Source of the DNA: a virus
Strand: one strand, 5' to 3'
Virus record (IMG/VR): IMGVR_UViG_3300025141_017126
Location: 1 to 59,777 of that record
Length of the DNA stretch: 59,777 bases
Shown: piece by piece, positions 13,797 through 22,491 of the stretch
How the letters are laid out: each line of letters opens with the position of its first letter
Position numbering within the stretch: position 1 is the first letter of the stretch
Made by a program: the position numbers and the translations under genes
The notes under the pieces: generated by a model
Database searches by the model: none
The model's input: the letters and a program-made list of their open reading frames with translations, nothing else
Told to the model about the DNA's origin: nothing

Positions 13797-14593
13797 CAAC
13801 CACCCAAGAATTTTTAAAAGAAATTAAAGAAAAAGATATACATACTCGTCAAGACCGAGAAAAATATCTCGGACAAGAATTAGATAAATTTATTGATTCT
13901 GGTGGTGAAATGCATGATTTTGGCGATAGTGATAGTACACCTCATTTAGACTTAGTTTATGATTTTGTAAGATGGTATCCCTCAGATATGTATGAACATC
14001 TTCCTACATTAAGAAAATATGCGGGAAAGTGTGATACAGTATGTGAGTTTGGTACTAATGACCTTACAAGTACTCTTGGCTTATTGAGTGGATTTCCTAA
14101 ACATTTAATAACCTTAGACCTTAATCACCCAGATATATTTGTATTAACTTTTGAACCCTTTAGTCCAAATCGTAAAGAAAATGAAGAACCTATGATAATT
14201 AAACTCAATCTTGAAACAGTCAATAAAATTGCTGCTGAAAATGAGATTGAGTTTAAATTTATACAAACTAACTCATTAGAATTTTCTTTTAATAGCGTAG
14301 ATTTATTGTTTATTGATAGTTTACATACTTATACTCAATTAACTAAAGAGTTAATGTTGCACTCTAAAAAAGTAAAAAAATATATTATCTTACATGATAC
14401 AGAATTTTATGGAGAAAAAGGACAAGATAATAAAGATGATGAAGGAAATTATTTATGCCCACACTGGGAAACTAAAGGTATAGGACATGCAATTGCGGAG
14501 TTTTTAGAAAATCCTTATAGCGGTTGGGTTATTGATAAACACTATACAAATTGTCATGGTCTAACTATCCTAAAAAGACCGTGGATAGCATAA
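13793..14593 (+). CDS. Class I methyltransferase-like protein
   Basis: 266 residues. Motif I is TVCEFGTNDLTSTLGLL, followed by HLITLDLNHPDIF and VDLLFIDSLHTYTQL, resembling the Methyltransf_24 type found in phage and bacterial glycan loci. The ending includes HYTNCHGLTILKRP. Overlaps the previous gene by 4 nt. A role in modifying a sugar is inferred from the neighbours. Confidence 0.6.
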   Translation: MTTTQEFLKEIKEKDIHTRQDREKYLGQELDKFIDSGGEMHDFGDSDSTPHLDLVYDFVRWYPSDMYEHLPTLRKYAGKCDTVCEFGTNDLTSTLGLLSGFPKHLITLDLNHPDIFVLTFEPFSPNRKENEEPMIIKLNLETVNKIAAENEIEFKFIQTNSLEFSFNSVDLLFIDSLHTYTQLTKELMLHSKKVKKYIILHDTEFYGEKGQDNKDDEGNYLCPHWETKGIGHAIAEFLENPYSGWVIDKHYTNCHGLTILKRPWIA

Positions 14594-14594
14594 A

Positions 14595-15524
14595 ATGGAT
14601 CAATCAGATCTCTTTTTAGATCAAGATTTCTTTGGCCAAAAACTTAAAGAGTCAGATCATTTATTAGCGGGACCGTGGATAGGAGAATTCGGTTGGGAGT
14701 TATTTTGCTTTCAGGGTTATTTGAGAAAGTTAAGGGATGATAACCCTCATATTAAATCATTTAACGTAATTAGCAGACCGGGAAGAAGTGTTATATACGA
14801 GGATTTCTGCGACGTATTTGTTGAATATGATTGTCCAGGGACAGAACTCACTGGAGCTTTATGTATGGGGTGGGATACAACTCCTGCTATTCAATTTGCA
14901 CATACTGTAACAAATAGCCTAAAATTAGAAAACTGTATATGGATACCTCCTCAAATATTTCCTATTAACTACCACGCTGATGGTCCCGAATACGAAAAGT
15001 ATTTAAAAATTTTTAATGAAAGCCAAAAGTTTATTCAATTTGGTAAATTTAATTCTGAAGTATCTTATGATATAGTTATACACGCAAGATCAACAGGTAA
15101 ATTTAATTCAAGCGATAGAAATTGGCCAGAAGCTAAATGGTACGAATTAATAGAGTTACTTAATAAAGATGGATTAAAAATAGCTTGTATCGGTTTAGAG
15201 GGTCAAGCTCTTGCCCTACCAAAAACCACTAATTTACTAAATATTCCGCTTGAAGAAACAGTAGATGTATTAGCTAGTTCTAAATGTATTGTAGGAACTT
15301 CTAGTGGTCCTATTCATTTAGCTTCTTTATGTGGATGTCCACAAGTATTAATTTCTGAATGTGTGGAAAGCGGAGGAAAAGATAATGAACGTAGATATAA
15401 ATACGACTGGAATCCTTTAAAAACGCCAGTTCATTTAGTTAAATACGAAAACTCAAAAAAAGATAATGGGTGGAATCCCCCGATAGATAAAGTAAAGAAA
15501 CTTATAGATGATATACTGTTTTGA
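14595..15524 (+). CDS. Glycosyltransferase family 9-like (heptosyltransferase fold)
   Basis: 309 residues with a GT-B pattern. The N-terminal half has GPWIGEFGWELFCFQGYLRKL, and the C-terminal half has the donor-site pattern of heptosyltransferases: LASSKCIVGTSSGPIHLASLCGCPQVLI. GT9 enzymes add ADP-heptose or related sugars to lipopolysaccharide-type acceptors. It directly precedes the heptose-type activation genes, which suggests that product as donor. Overlaps the HAD gene by 17 nt. Confidence 0.75.
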   Translation: MDQSDLFLDQDFFGQKLKESDHLLAGPWIGEFGWELFCFQGYLRKLRDDNPHIKSFNVISRPGRSVIYEDFCDVFVEYDCPGTELTGALCMGWDTTPAIQFAHTVTNSLKLENCIWIPPQIFPINYHADGPEYEKYLKIFNESQKFIQFGKFNSEVSYDIVIHARSTGKFNSSDRNWPEAKWYELIELLNKDGLKIACIGLEGQALALPKTTNLLNIPLEETVDVLASSKCIVGTSSGPIHLASLCGCPQVLISECVESGGKDNERRYKYDWNPLKTPVHLVKYENSKKDNGWNPPIDKVKKLIDDILF

Positions 15525-15831
15525 TTTAGATGGAACTTTAGTTACTAATACGGAAGATGAAAATGGTGAAATGCATTATACTGAAGCAAAACCTATACCA
15601 GAAGCTATTAATAGATTAAGAAAACTATATGAATCAGGTCATAAAATTATTATTCAAACTGCTCGTGGGTCAAAAACAAAAAAATTTGCTGAATATACTA
15701 AATTAACTGAAGATCATTTAGAAAAATTTGGTATTCCTTATCATCAACTTATTGTTGGGCATAAACCGTCTGCTGATCTTTATATAGATGATAAAGCTAT
15801 TAATGTTAAAGATTGGTTAAAAAGTGACTAA
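15508..15831 (+). CDS. HAD-family phosphatase (small, capsule/heptose type)
   Basis: 107 residues. Catalytic aspartates are in CFDLDGTLV (Asp6, Asp8); motif II is IIQTARGS, and motif III/IV is PSADLYIDDKAI. It is smaller than GmhB (about 190 aa) and lacks its zinc loop, but its place between a GT9 gene and the RpiB-HldE2 fusion suggests it removes the 7-phosphate from a sugar bisphosphate. Overlaps the following gene by 8 nt. Confidence 0.75.
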   Translation: MIYCFDLDGTLVTNTEDENGEMHYTEAKPIPEAINRLRKLYESGHKIIIQTARGSKTKKFAEYTKLTEDHLEKFGIPYHQLIVGHKPSADLYIDDKAINVKDWLKSD

Positions 15832-16669
15832 TATTGTATTAGGTGCTGATCATAATGGCATTGAATTAAAAAAATTAATTAAAGAAGATTTAATTTTTAA
15901 TTCAAGATTTAATCCAATAGATATCGGCCCTTTTAATACAGATAAAGTTGATTATCCTGATTATGCATCTCAAGCAGCTCAAATACTAGCTAATGGAGAT
16001 GCTCAATTTGGAATTTTAATTTGTGGAACCGGTATTGGCATGAGTATTGTAGCAAATAAAGTTGCAGGAATCAGGGCTGCGTTAGTTCATAATCTACAAA
16101 CCGCACCTCTTGCAAAAGAACATAATAATGCAAACATGTTATGTTTAGGGGCTTGGGTAGTTGATCATCCTACTAGTTTACAGATTGTACACAGCTGGTT
16201 AAATGCAAAATTTGGAGAATACCGCCATGTTAAAAGAGTAGCAAAAATAGATGTTAATCCTACCAATAAAATTGTGTTTACTAATGGAGTATTTGATTTA
16301 GTACATAGTGGACATGTCGAACTTCTTAATTTTGCTAAATTATTAGGAGATAAATTAATAGTAGGATTAAATTCTGATAGTTCAACACAATCTCTTAAAG
16401 GCGATAAAAGACCAATTAATAAAGAAGAAGATAGAAAAAATATTGTTCAGTCATTACGAGCTGTTGATGAAGTAATAGTATTTGATTCTACAAATACTAC
16501 AGATTTAATAAAAAGTCTCAAACCTAATATTGTTGTTAAAGGTGGAGAATGGACAGCAGAAGAAGTTAGAAAAAGAGACGAAATACCTAATGATATAGAA
16601 GTTTATGTATATCCCTTTAAAGAAGGTTATTCTTCAACAAATATTATTAATATGATTAAGGAAAAATAA
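15824..16669 (+). CDS. Fusion: RpiB/LacAB sugar-phosphate isomerase + HldE2/RfaE2 nucleotidyltransferase
   Basis: 281 residues, two complete domains. Residues 1-135 are RpiB-like: GADHNGIELKK with Asp9/His10, YPDYA, catalytic Cys67 in ICGTGIGMS, and HNNANMLCLG. Residues 148-281 are the adenylyl/cytidylyltransferase of the HldE C-terminal type: FTNGVFDLVHSGH (HSGH at 161-164), LIVGLNSDSS, KPNIVVKGGEW and a terminal GYSSTNII signature. Together they would interconvert a ketose and aldose phosphate and activate the sugar-1-phosphate with ATP or another NTP. Sedoheptulose-7-phosphate to ADP-heptose is the likely route, with the RpiB domain standing in for GmhA. The specificity is inferred. Confidence 0.88.
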   Translation: MTNIVLGADHNGIELKKLIKEDLIFNSRFNPIDIGPFNTDKVDYPDYASQAAQILANGDAQFGILICGTGIGMSIVANKVAGIRAALVHNLQTAPLAKEHNNANMLCLGAWVVDHPTSLQIVHSWLNAKFGEYRHVKRVAKIDVNPTNKIVFTNGVFDLVHSGHVELLNFAKLLGDKLIVGLNSDSSTQSLKGDKRPINKEEDRKNIVQSLRAVDEVIVFDSTNTTDLIKSLKPNIVVKGGEWTAEEVRKRDEIPNDIEVYVYPFKEGYSSTNIINMIKEK

Positions 16670-16670
16670 T

Positions 16671-17315
16671 ATGTCATCTCCTCGTGAATGTGAAGTATAT
16701 AATCGTTTATTATATGATCTTGGTTTAGTAAGTTGGACATCAGGAAATGTAAGTGTTTCCGATGGAGAAAATCTTTATATTAAACCTAGTGGAGTTCTTT
16801 TTGAGGATATTCATTCTAATAATGTAGCAAGTGTTAATATAGAAACTGGAAAACATTTTAGAGGACTAAAACCTTCTACAGATACCGAAAGTCATCGAAT
16901 TATATATAAAAATAAACCAGAAATAAAGGCGGTGGTTCATACTCATTCTACATTTGCAACAGCTTTTGCTGCTTGCGGAAAAAACATACCAGTATATTTA
17001 ACTGCAATGGCAGATGAATTTGGAGAAGAAATTCTCTGTTCTGGATATGCTGAAATTGGTGGAAAAGAAATTGGAGAAGAAGTATGTAAATATTCCGATC
17101 CAACTGGAATTGTATTATTACGTAATCACGGAGTTTTTACCGTTGGAACAAGTGCTAAATCAGCGTTAAAAAAAGCTGTAATGGTAGAAGATATCGCAAA
17201 AACCACATATTATGCTTTAAAATTAAGAAATCCAATTGAATTAACTGAAGAACAGATTAAAAATTGTTATGATAGATACCAAAATACCTATGGACAAAAT
17301 TTTACTAATCGGTGA
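16671..17315 (+). CDS. Class II aldolase/epimerase (AraD/FucA family)
   Basis: 214 residues. The zinc site of the family is visible: His90 and His92 in HTHST and His153 in LRNHGVF, with SWTSGNVS and IKPSG phosphate-binding segments. AraD converts L-ribulose-5-P to D-xylulose-5-P; FucA-type members split or join dihydroxyacetone-phosphate products. In this cluster it could feed pentose or heptulose phosphate intermediates. AraD and FucA cannot be separated here. Confidence 0.85.
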   Translation: MSSPRECEVYNRLLYDLGLVSWTSGNVSVSDGENLYIKPSGVLFEDIHSNNVASVNIETGKHFRGLKPSTDTESHRIIYKNKPEIKAVVHTHSTFATAFAACGKNIPVYLTAMADEFGEEILCSGYAEIGGKEIGEEVCKYSDPTGIVLLRNHGVFTVGTSAKSALKKAVMVEDIAKTTYYALKLRNPIELTEEQIKNCYDRYQNTYGQNFTNR

Positions 17316-18120
17316 TACGATTATTGATATTAATACTGAAGGGGTTTTATTAGGAACCTCTTCAGAAACTCCTACTTTAGTAATTACTAAAGATACTGAA
17401 ACAATTACTCATGGGGGTGCAGCATTAGTTCATCGTAATCTTACTAAATTAGAATGTAGTCATGAATTTGTTACAAATAATTCTCTAGTAACTTTAAATA
17501 AAAAGATTACAACTAAACACCGTTATTGGTGTAATAAACATAAACTTTTACAAGTAGATGATAGAGATAATACCCCTATTACAGATGAAGAATCAGAACT
17601 AATATTTGAATACATTCAAAGATCTGATGCTAATGTAATAGCAATAGCTGATTATCGACACGGTCTTTTATCTCCCAAATTAATAGAACTAATTAATACC
17701 TCTAATAAAATAATTATTTTAGATTCTCAGGTTTCACAAAGTCCTGCTAATCATCATATGTATAAACATATTTATTTAACTCTATTAAATGAACATGAAG
17801 CTGAACAATATGTATCAAATGTTAGTTGGGATAACCCTGAAGAATTAAAAGAAGGATTATATAAAGAAATAGACTCCCTTCATTTTATTGTTAAATTTGG
17901 AAAACTAGGTTGCATTTACTTTGATTCAAAAACCTCTATACAACATAGAACACATTCAGTTGAAAATCCTGTTGATGAATCAGGAGCTGGCGATGCGTTT
18001 ATGGCTGGGTTATTAGCTTGGATGCAGAAAGGTTCGTCTATAAATGAAGCATCTGGGTGGGCTAACGAATGGGCGCGTAGATCTGTGATGGTAAAAGGAG
18101 CTAATCCCCCTGATGACTAA
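17290..18120 (+). CDS. PfkB-type sugar kinase, HldE1/RfaE1-like
   Basis: About 276 residues. Ribokinase-fold motifs: ILLIGDTIIDINTEG at the N-terminus, THGGAALVHRNL, an IILDSQVSQSP strand, and the anion hole/catalytic base ESGAGDAFMAGLL. The arrangement is that of the HldE kinase domain, which phosphorylates heptose-7-phosphate at O1. In bacteria this domain is usually fused to the nucleotidyltransferase; here the two are in separate genes. Start taken at ATG 17290, just before the first strand; ATG 17269 is an alternative. It overlaps the aldolase gene and the following cupin gene. Confidence 0.82.
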   Translation: MDKILLIGDTIIDINTEGVLLGTSSETPTLVITKDTETITHGGAALVHRNLTKLECSHEFVTNNSLVTLNKKITTKHRYWCNKHKLLQVDDRDNTPITDEESELIFEYIQRSDANVIAIADYRHGLLSPKLIELINTSNKIIILDSQVSQSPANHHMYKHIYLTLLNEHEAEQYVSNVSWDNPEELKEGLYKEIDSLHFIVKFGKLGCIYFDSKTSIQHRTHSVENPVDESGAGDAFMAGLLAWMQKGSSINEASGWANEWARRSVMVKGANPPDD

Positions 18121-18517
18121 TAAATATGGTATTCAAAAAATACCAGAGATACATCAATGTACAGACTATAGAGATAAGTATTGGGGCTGGATAAAAACTT
18201 GTTCTGCTACTAATGATTTTACATTAAAACATATTTTTATGCATAAAGATAGCCAAAGTAGTTTGGAATATCATGTCAAAAAAGATGAAAATTACTATAT
18301 TCTATCAGGTAAATTAAAAGTCGGACTTCGAATTGGTAGAGCAGAAAATAAAGAAGTTATTTTAAATGAGGGAGATGTCTACCATATTTCTCCAGGATTA
18401 ATGCATATGAGATTTGCAATAGAAGATACTCACATCATTGAATGGTCTAATAAAGATGATGACAGTGATTCACACATAGTCGAAGATGGACTTTTATATC
18501 AACATGAGGTTAAATAA
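18113..18517 (+). CDS. Cupin protein (sugar-phosphate isomerase/epimerase type)
   Basis: 134 residues. Cupin motif 1 is SSLEYHVKKDENYYILSGKLKV and motif 2 is GDVYHISPGLMHMRFA, resembling the C-terminal cupin of type II mannose-6-phosphate isomerases. It overlaps the kinase gene by 8 nt and the transaldolase gene by 1 nt. It may isomerise or bind a sugar phosphate; substrate unknown. Confidence 0.75.
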   Translation: MTNKYGIQKIPEIHQCTDYRDKYWGWIKTCSATNDFTLKHIFMHKDSQSSLEYHVKKDENYYILSGKLKVGLRIGRAENKEVILNEGDVYHISPGLMHMRFAIEDTHIIEWSNKDDDSDSHIVEDGLLYQHEVK

Positions 18518-19188
18518 TGAAATTATTTTTAGATACAGCTAATTTAGCTGACATAGAAACTGCTCTTCAAAAAGGGTTTATTACCGGAATTACCACTAAT
18601 CCGTCCTTGATGGCTAAAGAACCTAAAGGAAACTATATTGATCACATGAAAAAAATTGTGGAACTTATAGATAAATATTCTAATCCTATCAGTTTGAGCG
18701 TAGAAGTATTTGCTCAAAATAAAGAAAAAATTATTATAGAAGCTGAAGAATTGGTAAGTGAAATTCAATACGAAAATTTAAGTATTAAAGTACCTATTGG
18801 ATGGGAGGAACTAGAAGCGATTTACCAATTATCAATTGAAGGAATCAGTGTAAACTGTACTTGTATATTTAGTGAAGCACAATGTATGCTCGCAACTAAT
18901 GCGGGAGCACGTTATATTTCAATTTTTGGAAATCGTGTTAAAGAGTTACGAGGTAGTTTTACACAAGCTGTAGGAGCTACACGTAAATGGTTAGATATGA
19001 ATGATATTACTAATACAGAAATTATAGTGGGTAGTATTCGTTCTGGGATTGATATTGTCGATGCACAGTTAGCAGGAGCACATATTGTTACAGCAGGACT
19101 TCCACATTATATTAAAATGAGTGAGCATCCCGGTACCACAGCTTCTGTAGATCAATTTATGACAGATTTTAAAGAGTGGTTAGCATGA
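18517..19188 (+). CDS. talC: Transaldolase / fructose-6-phosphate aldolase (TalC-like)
   Basis: 223 residues, the short TalC/FSA subfamily. MKLFLDTANL at the N-terminus, the GITTNPSLM motif, Schiff-base lysine in LSIKVP (Lys91), CTCIFSEAQ, ISIFGNRV and GSIRS are all as in the family. TalC transfers dihydroxyacetone units; transaldolase activity would make sedoheptulose-7-phosphate, the entry point of heptose synthesis. Cyanophages carry talC to redirect carbon into the pentose phosphate pathway. Here it sits inside a heptose-type sugar operon, giving it a more specific likely role. Confidence 0.9.
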   Translation: MKLFLDTANLADIETALQKGFITGITTNPSLMAKEPKGNYIDHMKKIVELIDKYSNPISLSVEVFAQNKEKIIIEAEELVSEIQYENLSIKVPIGWEELEAIYQLSIEGISVNCTCIFSEAQCMLATNAGARYISIFGNRVKELRGSFTQAVGATRKWLDMNDITNTEIIVGSIRSGIDIVDAQLAGAHIVTAGLPHYIKMSEHPGTTASVDQFMTDFKEWLA

Positions 19189-20045
19189 AAATAGTATATG
19201 CAGCGGTATTTACCGAAACATCAACTAACACTCCTCAAGCTAATGCATTTGAAAAATTAGGTCATGAAGTAATCCGTTATGATTTTAAAGAAAAACTTAA
19301 AGAATTTGGTGAACCTAATTTACGGGATAAGGATCTTATAAATACTTGTGTATCAGAAAATCCAGATCTACTTCTTTTTAGTAAAGGCGTGGGAATTGAC
19401 AGTAGTGTTATCCCCACCTGTCAAGATATATGTCACGTAGCTTTATGGTATATGGACCCTATGATAAATGTTGATCAGGAATTGCTAGAAAAAATTGATA
19501 AAGTTAATTCAGTTTTTTATACTGCCCCGACAGTATATAGTACTTTAAAAGACAAAAATATCAATAGCTATTTTATTCATGAGGGGTATGAACCAACCTT
19601 TCATAAATTCTATGACAAAATTGATAAAGTATATAATGTTAGTTTTATAGGAGCTTTAAAGGAGCATCGAAAGCAGTATTATGATTTCTATAACTTTAAT
19701 TGTTTCTCAGATAAATATAATAAAGATCATTGTAAAATAATTAATCAAACTAGAATAAATTTAAACTTTACTAATAATCGTGAAGGAACTTCGGATAGAG
19801 CTTATAAAATTATGGGAAGTGGTGGATTTTTACTAACAGAACCCTGGGATGGTTTAGAAAACGATTTTAAACCTAATGAAGACTTAGTTATTTTTAATAA
19901 TGAAAATGAATTTAAAGAAAAAATTGAAGAATATTTAAAGGATTGGCAAAAAAGAAAACAAATTGCCCGTAATGGTGTAAATACTGTACAAAAATACACT
20001 GTAGAAGAATGGGCTAAATTTATTATCGAGGAGACAATATTATGA
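19185..20045 (+). CDS. Glycosyltransferase (CgeB/GT4-like)
   Basis: 286 residues. VYNVSFIGALKEHRKQYYDF followed by RINLNFTNNREGTSDRAYKIMGSGGFLLTE is the C-terminal donor-binding half of CgeB-type glycosyltransferases; the ending (ARNGVNTVQKYTVEEWAKF) also fits. Start ATG 19185 overlaps the talC stop (ATGA). Donor and acceptor unknown. Confidence 0.75.
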   Translation: MKIVYAAVFTETSTNTPQANAFEKLGHEVIRYDFKEKLKEFGEPNLRDKDLINTCVSENPDLLLFSKGVGIDSSVIPTCQDICHVALWYMDPMINVDQELLEKIDKVNSVFYTAPTVYSTLKDKNINSYFIHEGYEPTFHKFYDKIDKVYNVSFIGALKEHRKQYYDFYNFNCFSDKYNKDHCKIINQTRINLNFTNNREGTSDRAYKIMGSGGFLLTEPWDGLENDFKPNEDLVIFNNENEFKEKIEEYLKDWQKRKQIARNGVNTVQKYTVEEWAKFIIEETIL

Positions 20046-20923
20046 GAGCAAACTTAATCGGAGTAGGATATTGGGGTTCTTTTATTTATAAAACACTCAG
20101 GGAAATAGGCTTTACTGATATTAATTTATGTGACCCCCAAGTTCCAGGAGCTTATAATAATTATAAAAAAATGGAAGATGCGCAGTATGTATTTATTGCG
20201 ACTCCTGTAAAATCTCACTTTGAAATGTGTAAATATTTTCTTTCTCAGGGTAAAAGAGTATTTTGTGAAAAACCGTTAGTATCTACGGAGGAAGAAGCAC
20301 AACAACTTTATGAAATTGCTGAAGAGAATAATACTTATTTATTTGTTGATTGGGTATTTACCTATAATTATGGGGTTTCATTAATAAAACAATATATTGA
20401 TGATAAAAGAAAAGAACTACATAGAAATCCTATTAATGATATTTATATTTGTAGAAAAAATACAGATATTGACCATATTACTGATATTAGTGCTAAAATA
20501 GATTTAGCTGGACATGATCTCTCAATAACTTTAACTCTTACTGACCAGATTCCGTTATCAGTTCATTGGCATGAGTATAAAAAGAATCCAAATTCTATTC
20601 AAAATGATAGTGCGCTAGGCTATTTAACTTTTGAAAAATTTAATACTACTATTGATGTAAGTTGGTATAATGCTTATAAAGATAGAGAATGTGTAATTAA
20701 ACTTGAAGGGAACGAATATATTTTATGGAATGATGTTGATCAAACAGTTACATTTCAAAAAAATCATAGAGATTTTCCACTTACTATCAATTATTCTAAA
20801 CATGCATCTCCTCTTGAACGATCTATTAAACAATTTATGATATTTAATAAGGAAGCGTATATTCAACAAAAAGAACTTACGATACAAATTTTAAGGATTT
20901 TAAATAATGATAGTAAAATTTAG
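20042..20923 (+). CDS. Gfo/Idh/MocA-family oxidoreductase
   Basis: 293 residues with the NAD-binding GVGYWGSF motif at the N-terminus, IATPVKSHFEM, and the family's CEKP catalytic loop (75-78). The set of this enzyme, a DegT aminotransferase and a hexapeptide acyltransferase matches WbpB-WbpE-WbpD/WlbABC-type loci, where the oxidoreductase makes a 3-keto NDP-sugar. Overlaps both neighbours (4 and 17 nt). Confidence 0.85.
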   Translation: MRANLIGVGYWGSFIYKTLREIGFTDINLCDPQVPGAYNNYKKMEDAQYVFIATPVKSHFEMCKYFLSQGKRVFCEKPLVSTEEEAQQLYEIAEENNTYLFVDWVFTYNYGVSLIKQYIDDKRKELHRNPINDIYICRKNTDIDHITDISAKIDLAGHDLSITLTLTDQIPLSVHWHEYKKNPNSIQNDSALGYLTFEKFNTTIDVSWYNAYKDRECVIKLEGNEYILWNDVDQTVTFQKNHRDFPLTINYSKHASPLERSIKQFMIFNKEAYIQQKELTIQILRILNNDSKI

Positions 20924-22040
20924 TGATATAGCAGCCCAATGGAAAGTAATTAAAAAAGACTGCTTACCTAAGATTGAAAATTTCTTAGAAAGTGGAAATT
21001 ATATTGGTAATTCGATAATTGATGAGTTTGAAAATAACTTTGCAAATTATATTGGGTGCGAATATGCTATAGGAGTATCCAATGGAACTAATGCATTAAA
21101 ATTAAGTATTCAATCTCTTAATCCTACAAATAAAGTTTGTGTTATTATTCCAGCTAACACTTTTATTTCAAATGCACTTGCAGTTTCGTATTTTAATTAC
21201 GATCTAAAATTAATTGATTGCGATGAATTTTATGGAATGAAAGTTGAAAATTTACATGCTTGGTTTGCAGGTAAAAGAGAAAATTATGATAGTGTAATAG
21301 TAGTACCTGTTCATTTATATGGTTATCCAGCTAATATTCAAAGAATAAGAGATTTATGTAATCTTTATGATGCCCGTATTATTGAAGATTGCTCTCAAGC
21401 ACACGGAGCTACAATTAGAATTGGAAAAGTAGGAAATTTTGGAGATTTAGGAGTATTTTCTTGTTACGCTAGTAAAAATTTAGGAGCTGCAGGTGAAGGA
21501 GCTATTATTACCACAAATAATAATCAACTCTATCAATCTTTAAAAGAATTACGTGATTTAGGATCATCTCAAAAATATCAAAATCGAATTTTAGGTTGGA
21601 ATGACCGACCCCACGCAATTCAATTTATTATTCTCAATGAAAAATTAAAATATCTCGATGAATGGAATAGTAATCGAGGTTATGCAGCTGAACAATATAA
21701 TAAACAACTTAAAGACTTACCTATTATTTTACCTGTAGAACCACAATGGTCAACAGTGTCGGTTCATCATTTATATGTTATTAGAACTGAACAAAGAGAT
21801 GAACTTCAACAATTTTTAAATAAAAAAGATATTCAAACAGGTATTCATTATCCTATTCCTATTGGGGAACAAGAGCTTTATAAAAACGATAATTTAACAA
21901 CTAAGGGGATTATTAATACTATGGATTGGAAAGATAAATTACTTAGTTTACCAATGCACCCATTTTTAACAGATGATGAAATAAATTATGTATGTAGCTC
22001 AATAAAAGAATTTTTTGATGCCAGTTCACACTCAATATAG
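20907..22040 (+). CDS. DegT/DnrJ/EryC1 PLP-dependent sugar aminotransferase
   Basis: 377 residues, full family length. GVSNGTNALKL, the PLP-binding aspartate in IIEDCSQAHGA (Asp161), the aldimine lysine in CYASKNLG (Lys190), GEGAIITT, and the C-terminal sugar-binding region (HHLYVIRT, IHYPIPIGEQ, LPMHPFL) are all present. It would transaminate the keto-sugar from the preceding enzyme. WbpE/QdtB-like function (3-amino sugar) is inferred from its neighbours. Confidence 0.9.
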   Translation: MIVKFSDIAAQWKVIKKDCLPKIENFLESGNYIGNSIIDEFENNFANYIGCEYAIGVSNGTNALKLSIQSLNPTNKVCVIIPANTFISNALAVSYFNYDLKLIDCDEFYGMKVENLHAWFAGKRENYDSVIVVPVHLYGYPANIQRIRDLCNLYDARIIEDCSQAHGATIRIGKVGNFGDLGVFSCYASKNLGAAGEGAIITTNNNQLYQSLKELRDLGSSQKYQNRILGWNDRPHAIQFIILNEKLKYLDEWNSNRGYAAEQYNKQLKDLPIILPVEPQWSTVSVHHLYVIRTEQRDELQQFLNKKDIQTGIHYPIPIGEQELYKNDNLTTKGIINTMDWKDKLLSLPMHPFLTDDEINYVCSSIKEFFDASSHSI

Positions 22041-22482
22041 ATCTCAAATTAGAGATTGTAAAATAGGTAAAAATGTTACTATTGTTGAACCTGTTAATTT
22101 ATATGAATGTACTATAGGAGATAATACTAAAATAGGACCGTTTGTAGAAATACAACAAGGTGTAATAATAGGAAATAATTGTAATATTCAATCACATTCT
22201 TTTATTTGTACTAAAGTATCTATAGGAAATAATTGTTTTATTGGACATGGTGTTATGTTTACTAATGATCTTTTTAAAAATGGGAAACCCGATCCTAATC
22301 CAAATAACTGGAAAGAAACTATAATTACAAATCATGTAACTATAGGATCAGGAGTAACTTTATTGCCTATAACTATTAGTGCAACAGATGTAATAATTGG
22401 AGCTGGGGCAGTAGTAACTAAGGATATTACCCAATCAGGAGTTTATTTTGGAAATCCTGCCAAAATAAACTCTATTTTATAG
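22018..22482 (+). CDS. Hexapeptide-repeat acyltransferase (left-handed beta-helix)
   Basis: 154 residues with many imperfect hexapeptide repeats (IGKNVTIVEPV, IGDNTKIGPFV, IGNNCNIQSHS, IGNNCFIGHGV, IGSGVTLLP, IGAGAVV) and the family ending GNPAKI. Probably an N-acetyltransferase of the WbpD/QdtC type acting on the amino sugar made upstream. Start at ATG 22018, overlapping the aminotransferase gene by 23 nt. Confidence 0.88.
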   Translation: MPVHTQYRSQIRDCKIGKNVTIVEPVNLYECTIGDNTKIGPFVEIQQGVIIGNNCNIQSHSFICTKVSIGNNCFIGHGVMFTNDLFKNGKPDPNPNNWKETIITNHVTIGSGVTLLPITISATDVIIGAGAVVTKDITQSGVYFGNPAKINSIL

Positions 22483-22491
22483 AGATTCTGC

